A DNA stretch of 20,273 nucleotides from ZC4RG30 sp964455685 (lineage in GTDB: Bacteria; Pseudomonadota; Gammaproteobacteria; Steroidobacterales; Steroidobacteraceae), in NCBI GenBank assembly GCA_964455685.1, contig CAYVZE010000047.1, positions 1 through 20,273 on the forward strand. The letters are read 5' to 3'. Shown one piece after another: positions 15,371 to 20,273 of the stretch. The first letter of the stretch is position 1. The number at the start of each line of letters is the position of its first letter. Made by a program: the position numbers and the translations under genes. The notes under the pieces were generated by a model. That model had not been told where the DNA came from, searched no databases, and saw only the letters and a program-made list of their open reading frames with translations.

Positions 15371-18300
15371 TTAGAAGCGAGCCTTCACACCCAGGAAGTA
15401 GCGACGGCCCAGCACGTCGTAGTAGCCCGGGCTGGTGGTGCCCGAACCAGAGCTCGGCAGGCTGTAGCTGTTCGGGTTCTGGCAACCCAGGGCCCGCTCA
15501 GCCTCGCTGCAGACCGCGCTCAGGTCGGTGCCCGCCGGACGGCCGGTCGTTGCACCGGTGATGCGCGGCAGGATATCGAACACGTTGTCGATACCGGCAC
15601 GCAGCGTCAGGCTGCTGTTGATGTCCCAGCTGCCCGACAGGTCGAACACGCTGTAGCTCTTCACCTTCTTCGCGGTGCTCGGCGTGTAGCTCAGGATGAT
15701 GCCTTCCTTCTCGCCGGCAGCCACGGCCTTGTTGTTGGCGATGATGGCATTCTCCGTGCCCTTGCCCGCGCCCCACACCGAGGGCAGGTAGCGCCAGCGC
15801 AGGCTCACGCTCTTGTTGTTGAGGAAGTAGCTCAGGCCGGCGTTCAGGCGGAAGTCATAAGCACCGCCGTTGGTACCCGTGAGCGTGGGACCCAGGGTGC
15901 CCTTCCAGTCGGTTTCGACGTCGAAGTCCAGCGGCGAGGTCTTCGTCTTGTAGTAGTCGAGGATCGTCGTGCGGACGTTGAAGCCGAGGCGGCCCGGCGC
16001 GTTGCCGAAGCCCAGCTCGGACAGCGCACCCGTCCAGTTCAACGCGATGTCGATACCCGAGGTCGAGATCGTCGCCATGTTGTCGTAGGCCAGCAGCACG
16101 GTGGTCGTGCCACCGTTGGTCTGGTCACGACCCACGTTCTGGCACTCCGGCGTGGCAGCGCGGGCGGCAGCCTCTGCAGGCGTGCTCACCAGGCCGCCGG
16201 CGCCGTAGCACAGCCAGCGGGCGTAGTCGATGGAGTACTGCTGGATGGCGTCCTCGATATCGACCTTCCACCAGTCCACGGCGGCGGAGAAGCCGCGCAG
16301 CCACGGATTGTCGGAACGCGAGGTGAACACGAAGCCCGCGGTCCAGGTGTCGGCCTTCTCGGACTTCAGGTTCGGGTTGCCCTGCTGGTACATCCACGCG
16401 AAGCCGCCACCCGCCTGGCCACCGGCGTCGTTGCTGTAGTAGGTCGCGGCACCGGGACCCATCTGCGCCTGGCAGATCAGGTAGGTGCTGTACGCGCCCT
16501 CGGCCGTCTGGCCGGCAGCCAGCCTGGTCTCCTCCTCACCCGGGTTGAGCACCGGGTCCGGGGCCGCACCACCGGCGCCGAACGGCGAGTTCGAACGCAG
16601 GCCGCACGGGTCGCCGTAGGCGCCGCCGCCGCCGAACACTTCCTGCAGGTTCAGGAACAGCTCGCCGAGGTTGGGCGCGCGGGTCGCACGGTTGTAGCCG
16701 CCGCGGAAGCGCAGGCTGTCGTTCACCTGCCAGGAGCCGTTGACCTTGTAGGTCCAGGTCTCGTCGGTGGCGCTGTAGTTCGAGTGGCGGCCGCCGATCT
16801 CCAGCTCGATGTTCTTGGCGAACGGCAGGTCACGCACCAGCGGGATCAGCATCTCGCCGTACACGTCGCGCGTGATGATGCCCTTGTCCATGTAGCCCGT
16901 CGGGTACACGCCGATCACCTGGTCGGTGAACGAGGCAGTGGACTGCAGGATGTCGGGGTTGAACTGCGCGCGGTTGCGGCGCCACTGGAAGCCGAGGGCC
17001 GTGCGCACCTGGCCGGCCGGCAGCTCGAACAGGCCGCCCTGGACGTTGAACTCGTAGTTGTCCAGGTAGTTCTGCGTGCGCGTCTGCAGGATGGCCTGCA
17101 CTGCGTACTGGCAGTCCTCGCTCGGCGGGGTGTCGCCGTGGAACAGCGTGTCGTAGAAGCCGCTGGTGCAGGGCACGGGCACGGTACCGAAGTTGACGTT
17201 GGCGCCGTCCGCGTTGCCGAAGAAGCGGGCATTGCGGCCGTAGTCCGGCGCAGTGACCGCCTGGCGCCAGCGCTGCAGCGAGTTGTTGCCGAACGCCACG
17301 TTGTAGGTGCTCGACTGGCCGTGCGAGGCATACAGCTCACCCGTCCAGTCGCCGAACGGCAGGCCGAAGCGCAGGCCGGTCTCGATCTGCCAGACGTTGT
17401 TGACGTTCAGCGTGGCACGCTGCGGGAAGCTCCTGGTCGGGTAGGTCTCGGCCATCCAGGGGGCGGTCGGGTTGCCGCGGCTGTTCAGCATCACCGCGAA
17501 TTCCAGCGGCACCGGGTGCTGGGCGCCCGGGGTTCCGGTGGGAATGAAGCCCGGGTTCGCGTAGGCGGCCGGATTCGCCAGGATGGCCGCCACCACCGCC
17601 GGGTCGCTGTAGTCCAGGCTCGGGTCGACCGGGCTGTCGGTGGCCGGGTTGTACGGGATCTGCGCCTCCCAGCCATAGCTCGCATTGGTGCCGAACAGGC
17701 GGGTGCGGGTCTTGCTCTCGGCGTAGGTCGCGCGGGCGAAGAACTCGAGGTTGTCGGTGATGTCGTAGTGGCTCGACGCGAAGAACGAGTAGCGCGTCTG
17801 CGGCGCGCTCACCATCGCCTCGAGGTTGTTGAACTTCACCGTCTGGATCACCGGCGGGGCGCCGGCCGGGCTGTTCGTGTACGTGTTGTCGTACACGTAC
17901 TGGTACGCGTACTCGCGCCCGTCGATCGTCAGGCCGAAGCTCTGCAGGTTGTTGCCGGCCGGGTTGTAGATCGTGCCATCCGGGTTGAAGCGGAAGGTGT
18001 ACAGGAAGTTACAGCCGAACGGACCCGACGGGCAGACGCCGGTGCCGGCCGGACGGTCGGCGAACAGGGTCTGCAGCACGGCATTGCTCGGGCCGTTGAA
18101 GACGCCCGTGTTGTAGCCGTTGAGGCCGAACAGGAAGAAGTCGTTCGACGCCACGTTCGGGTCGGCCCAGGAACGGGTGTAGAACTTGCGGTTGCGCTCC
18201 AGTGCCTCATTGCGGTCGTAGTACTCGGCACCGAAGGTGATGTTGCCGCGGCCGTCGCCGATGTTGGTGCCGAGGGTGGCGGAGAAGCGCATTTCCTCGC

Positions 18301-18910
18301 CGTCACCGGCTTCGGTCAGGCCGGTCTGCGCATCGAGCTCCAGGCCCTGGAAGTCCTTGCGCAGGATGAAGTTGGTCACGCCGCCGATGGCGTCGGCACC
18401 GTACACGGCCGAGGCACCGCCCGAGATGATCTCGACGCGCTGCACCATGGCCGACGGGATGCCGTTGATGTCGGTCACCATCAGTGCGTTGGTGGGCACC
18501 GGGCGGTGGCCGTCGACCAGCACCAGGTTGCGGTTGGCGCCGAAGCCGCGCAGCGACACGGCCGAGATACCGACCGAGTTCACCGCGGAGATCTGCACGT
18601 CCTGCTGCGTCGTGACGGGCGAGGCAGCGGGGTTGTACGTCGGCAGCTGGTTGAGATAGGACTCGATGTTCAGGCCGCTGCGGTTCTCCAGTTCCGCAGC
18701 TTCGACCGTGACCAGCGGGCTGTTGGCGGTCTGGTCGCGGCGCACAATGCGCGAACCAGTCACCTGGATCTCTTCAAGCTCGAGTACGTCGTCACCCGCG
18801 TTCTGTGCTGTGGCGCGGGTACCATGGCCCATGAGAACCGCCGTGCCGATAGCGGCGACGACGGCTGCCCGAACAAGATTCTGCCCGGAACTGGCATGTG
18901 AATTTGACAC
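15371..18910 (-). CDS. Large TonB-dependent receptor, Oar-like type (1179 aa)
   Basis: The start is a GTG at 18910 with GAGGGGGA upstream; no in-frame ATG fits better. Residues 1-36 form a signal peptide (hydrophobic VRAAVVAAIGTAVLM, cleavage near ATAQ). A TonB-box-like ELEEIQVTGSRI (44-55) comes next. The plug spans about 60-190: SLRGFGANRNLVLVDGHR (119-136), VQRVEIISGGASAVYGADAIGGVTNF (156-181), LRKDFQG. The long barrel ends in RRYFLGVKARF with a terminal Phe. At nearly 1,200 residues it exceeds siderophore receptors (about 700-800). It resembles large receptors of Xanthomonadales and sphingomonads often tied to peptide or polysaccharide uptake. Several cysteine pairs (CPSGPFGC, CSEAERALGC) lie in probable extracellular loops. 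The substrate cannot be told from the sequence. Confidence 0.93.
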   Translation of the reverse strand: MSNSHASSGQNLVRAAVVAAIGTAVLMGHGTRATAQNAGDDVLELEEIQVTGSRIVRRDQTANSPLVTVEAAELENRSGLNIESYLNQLPTYNPAASPVTTQQDVQISAVNSVGISAVSLRGFGANRNLVLVDGHRPVPTNALMVTDINGIPSAMVQRVEIISGGASAVYGADAIGGVTNFILRKDFQGLELDAQTGLTEAGDGEEMRFSATLGTNIGDGRGNITFGAEYYDRNEALERNRKFYTRSWADPNVASNDFFLFGLNGYNTGVFNGPSNAVLQTLFADRPAGTGVCPSGPFGCNFLYTFRFNPDGTIYNPAGNNLQSFGLTIDGREYAYQYVYDNTYTNSPAGAPPVIQTVKFNNLEAMVSAPQTRYSFFASSHYDITDNLEFFARATYAESKTRTRLFGTNASYGWEAQIPYNPATDSPVDPSLDYSDPAVVAAILANPAAYANPGFIPTGTPGAQHPVPLEFAVMLNSRGNPTAPWMAETYPTRSFPQRATLNVNNVWQIETGLRFGLPFGDWTGELYASHGQSSTYNVAFGNNSLQRWRQAVTAPDYGRNARFFGNADGANVNFGTVPVPCTSGFYDTLFHGDTPPSEDCQYAVQAILQTRTQNYLDNYEFNVQGGLFELPAGQVRTALGFQWRRNRAQFNPDILQSTASFTDQVIGVYPTGYMDKGIITRDVYGEMLIPLVRDLPFAKNIELEIGGRHSNYSATDETWTYKVNGSWQVNDSLRFRGGYNRATRAPNLGELFLNLQEVFGGGGAYGDPCGLRSNSPFGAGGAAPDPVLNPGEEETRLAAGQTAEGAYSTYLICQAQMGPGAATYYSNDAGGQAGGGFAWMYQQGNPNLKSEKADTWTAGFVFTSRSDNPWLRGFSAAVDWWKVDIEDAIQQYSIDYARWLCYGAGGLVSTPAEAAARAATPECQNVGRDQTNGGTTTVLLAYDNMATISTSGIDIALNWTGALSELGFGNAPGRLGFNVRTTILDYYKTKTSPLDFDVETDWKGTLGPTLTGTNGGAYDFRLNAGLSYFLNNKSVSLRWRYLPSVWGAGKGTENAIIANNKAVAAGEKEGIILSYTPSTAKKVKSYSVFDLSGSWDINSSLTLRAGIDNVFDILPRITGATTGRPAGTDLSAVCSEAERALGCQNPNSYSLPSSGSGTTSPGYYDVLGRRYFLGVKARF

Positions 18911-18942
18911 CGGATTCCCCCTCAGAAGATGACGCTTGCGAA

Positions 18943-18978
18943 AGCCCGCACGCGGCCTTTTTCAAGCCGGCGCGGGCT
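18943..18978 (-). repeat. Imperfect hairpin in the leader of the large TonB receptor gene
   Basis: AGCCCGC at 18943-18949 pairs with GCGGGCT at 18972-18978. An inner 4-bp helix (18953-18956 with 18966-18969) closes an A/T-rich loop. The hairpin lies 33-68 bases before the GTG start, within the likely leader. There is no strong T run after it, so it is more likely a leader structure than a terminator. It fits no riboswitch class that I recognise. Confidence 0.4.
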
Positions 18979-19010
18979 GATTTTCAAACTCTTAATGTGA
19001 GTCTGGCGGC

Positions 19011-19039
19011 ATTCTTTTCGGCAATTCCCCGCGGCGCAA
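19011..19039 (-). promoter_or_regulatory. Candidate sigma70 promoter for the large TonB receptor gene
   Basis: On the minus strand TTGCGC (19039-19034) and AAGAAT (19016-19011) are separated by 17 bases, matching 3 of 6 and 4 of 6 consensus positions. The predicted start near 19004 gives a leader of about 94 bases that would include the hairpin at 18943-18978. The surrounding 210-bp gap (18911-19120) is visibly more A/T-rich than the genes, as expected for a promoter region, but other hexamer pairs are possible. Confidence 0.3.
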
Positions 19040-19120
19040 GTACATAGTCACCTGTCTATTGGTTATCGCTCACTGCCGGGGCACCGATTTATGTTGCGAG
19101 AAAGTCGCCGTGGAATGGCC

Positions 19121-19408
19121 TCAATAGGCACCCGGTGCACCATCCGGCACGTCGACGTCGAAGGCCGGCGTCTGCAGGCGCCGCACGTCTTCCTGGGCCT
19201 CCTCGATCTGCCGCCGCGTGCGGCACACCTCGGTCGTGGACACGCGTGAGCCGGTCACCGTCTCGTTCCGGCACAGGTATTCCTCGCCGTCCCGCTGCAC
19301 GACGCGGTACTGGCTGCCGCCCACCTGCACCTTCTGCGGCGACGCGCATGCCGTTGCCATCATCGCGGCCACCGCCACCCCCAGGATCCCCACCACCTTC
19401 AATTCCAT
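19121..19408 (-). CDS. Small probable lipoprotein or exported protein (95 aa), function unknown
   Basis: The ATG at 19408 has AAGGAAG seven bases upstream. Residues 1-20 form a signal sequence (VVGILGVAVAAMMATA) before Cys21. The -3 position is Ala, so the lipobox is weak and simple secretion is possible. The mature part contains YRVVQRDGEEYLCRNETVTGS and TEVCRTRRQIEEAQEDVRRLQ. The two cysteines around a VTGSR segment, followed by a charged helix, resemble short exported proteins common in Xanthomonadales and sphingomonads; none that I know has an assigned role. The leader (19409-19521) holds a possible -10 (TATGCT, complement of 19455-19460) without a clear -35. A terminator separates it from the heme A synthase gene upstream. 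Confidence 0.8.
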   Translation of the reverse strand: MELKVVGILGVAVAAMMATACASPQKVQVGGSQYRVVQRDGEEYLCRNETVTGSRVSTTEVCRTRRQIEEAQEDVRRLQTPAFDVDVPDGAPGAY

Positions 19409-19521
19409 TCGGTCGCTTCCTTTGTTTCTTCTGGCCGGACCACCCGGCGGCAAGAGCATACAAGGTTGCGCCGGGCCCTCCGGGGGGATTGGCCACGACT
19501 TGCGCGTATCGCCGCACGTCG

Positions 19522-19553
19522 AAAAAAAAGCGGCGGGTGTCGCCACCCGCCGC
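19522..19553 (-). terminator. Strong intrinsic terminator of the heme A synthase gene
   Basis: A perfect 10-bp GC-rich stem (19530-19539 with 19544-19553) has a 4-base loop. On the minus strand it is followed by eight T (complement of A at 19522-19529). It begins 40 bases past the stop at 19594. Confidence 0.93.
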
Positions 19554-19593
19554 CCTGGCTTGCGTGGAAGGCGGGGACTTGCCCCGCGCGGCA

Positions 19594-20273
19594 TCAGGCC
19601 CGTCGCAATGCGCGATTCAGCGCCAGCGTCGCCAGCAACAGCAGCGCTGCGCCGGCGTTGTGCGCCGTGGCCAGCCACAGCGGGAAGCCGCGCGTCACCA
19701 TGAAGATGCCGATCATCAACTGCAGCACGAGCGCGGCCAGCACCAGCACCGCCGCGACCCGGCTGTTGCCCTCGCTGCGACGAACCAGCGTGATCACCGC
19801 GGCCAGCAGCAAGGCGAGCGTGGCGAGCACCGCGCCCAGGCGATGGGTGAAGTGGATGGCCACGCGTGCCGGGTGGTAGAGCACGCCGCCCTCGTAGTTG
19901 ATGCCGAGGCCGCGCCACAGCACGAAGGCCTCGCCATAGTCGGCCTCAGGCCACCACGACGCCTGGCAGGTCGGGAAATCGGGACAGGCCACCGCGGCAT
20001 AGTTGGAGCTGGTCCAGCCGCCGAGCAGGATCTGGATCGCCAGCGCGATGAGGCCCACCAGCGCCAGCTTGCGCAGCTTCAGCGGCGCAGGCAGCAGCAG
20101 CGCGGCGGCATTGCCGCCGGCGCGCGCCTTGCGCGTGCCCGACCACGGGTTCGAGGACATGCGCCGCAGCGTCATCCACAGCCACCACAGCAGTGACATC
20201 GTGGTCAGGCCGCCGGCGAGGTGTGCGGTGACGATCAGCGGCTTCAGCAGCAGCGTCACCGTCCACATGCCCA
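19594..20273 (-). CDS. ctaA: Heme A synthase (COX15/CtaA family), 3' part only
   Basis: The enzyme oxidises the C8 methyl of heme O to give heme A for aa3-type cytochrome oxidase, in the inner membrane. The frame is open to the window edge, so the N-terminal part (roughly a third or more of a protein of about 330-390 residues) is outside. Counting from the Met codon at 20268, visible features are VTLLLKPLIVTAHLAGGL (4-21), a periplasmic loop with the paired cysteines of ACPDFPTC (94-101), HFTHRLGAVLA (139-149) with conserved His, and TAHNAGAALLLL near the end with another His ligand. Five hydrophobic helices can be seen. That Met is probably internal, because family members read GMWTVTLLLKP here. 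Its presence implies an aa3-type oxidase elsewhere in the genome. Confidence 0.93.
   Translation of the reverse strand, partial: GMWTVTLLLKPLIVTAHLAGGLTTMSLLWWLWMTLRRMSSNPWSGTRKARAGGNAAALLLPAPLKLRKLALVGLIALAIQILLGGWTSSNYAAVACPDFPTCQASWWPEADYGEAFVLWRGLGINYEGGVLYHPARVAIHFTHRLGAVLATLALLLAAVITLVRRSEGNSRVAAVLVLAALVLQLMIGIFMVTRGFPLWLATAHNAGAALLLLATLALNRALRRA

Noticed and set aside
12798..18901. Very long plus-strand frames opposite both TonB receptors (790 and 1225 codons)
   Set aside because: Both are Arg/Val/His-rich shadows of the receptor genes, which have signal peptides, plugs and C-terminal Phe on the minus strand.
1..20273. CRISPR array, tRNA/rRNA genes, insertion sequence or prophage
   Set aside because: No regularly spaced repeats, cloverleaf or rRNA sequence, transposase or integrase motif, or phage genes were seen on either strand.

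Overview
This window is a GC-rich stretch of a Gram-negative chromosome, most likely a gammaproteobacterium near Xanthomonadales, Nevskiales or Steroidobacterales. The clues are the core order gmk-rpoZ-spoT-ridA-recG-ubiA, two large TonB-dependent outer-membrane receptors (one of the large Oar-like type), a lipoprotein M13 peptidase and a proteobacterial COX15/CtaA heme A synthase. The taxonomic placement is inference from gene content. I see no tRNA, rRNA, CRISPR array, insertion sequence or phage gene.

Layout. Positions 2-64 (+) are the last codons of yicC. A small hypothetical gene follows at 211-435 (+). Next comes a minus-strand block: LigD (539-3199), Ku (3201-3965, lacking its normal N-terminus) and an M13-family zinc metallopeptidase lipoprotein (4054-6141). 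A plus-strand housekeeping block follows: gmk, rpoZ, spoT, ridA, recG and ubiA (6256-12656). The last four genes overlap or nearly touch, so they look like one operon. Then come two minus-strand TonB-dependent receptors (12735-15140 and 15371-18910), each with its own intrinsic terminator. A small probable lipoprotein (19121-19408) and the 3' part of a heme A synthase gene (19594 to the window edge) complete the window, with a strong terminator between them.

How the genes fit together. yicC normally sits directly beside gmk. Here about 6.2 kb carrying bacterial non-homologous end joining (NHEJ) genes and a peptidase separates them. The gmk-to-ubiA block joins nucleotide metabolism (GMP to GDP), the RNA polymerase omega subunit, (p)ppGpp metabolism, enamine/imine detoxification, replication-fork repair and ubiquinone synthesis. 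The receptors import unidentified large substrates across the outer membrane.

Most notable observations. (1) Ku starts about 50 residues into the family domain, with an in-frame stop just upstream and no visible ribosome-binding site. (2) RecG lacks the usual N-terminal 20-35 residues, including the LxGVGP-type motif, and its best start (GTG) lies inside ridA. Both losses fall exactly at gene junctions, so they are either real deletion scars or collapsed assembly joins. (3) The NHEJ/peptidase block splits yicC from gmk. I did not find convincing evidence for a wholly new multi-gene system.
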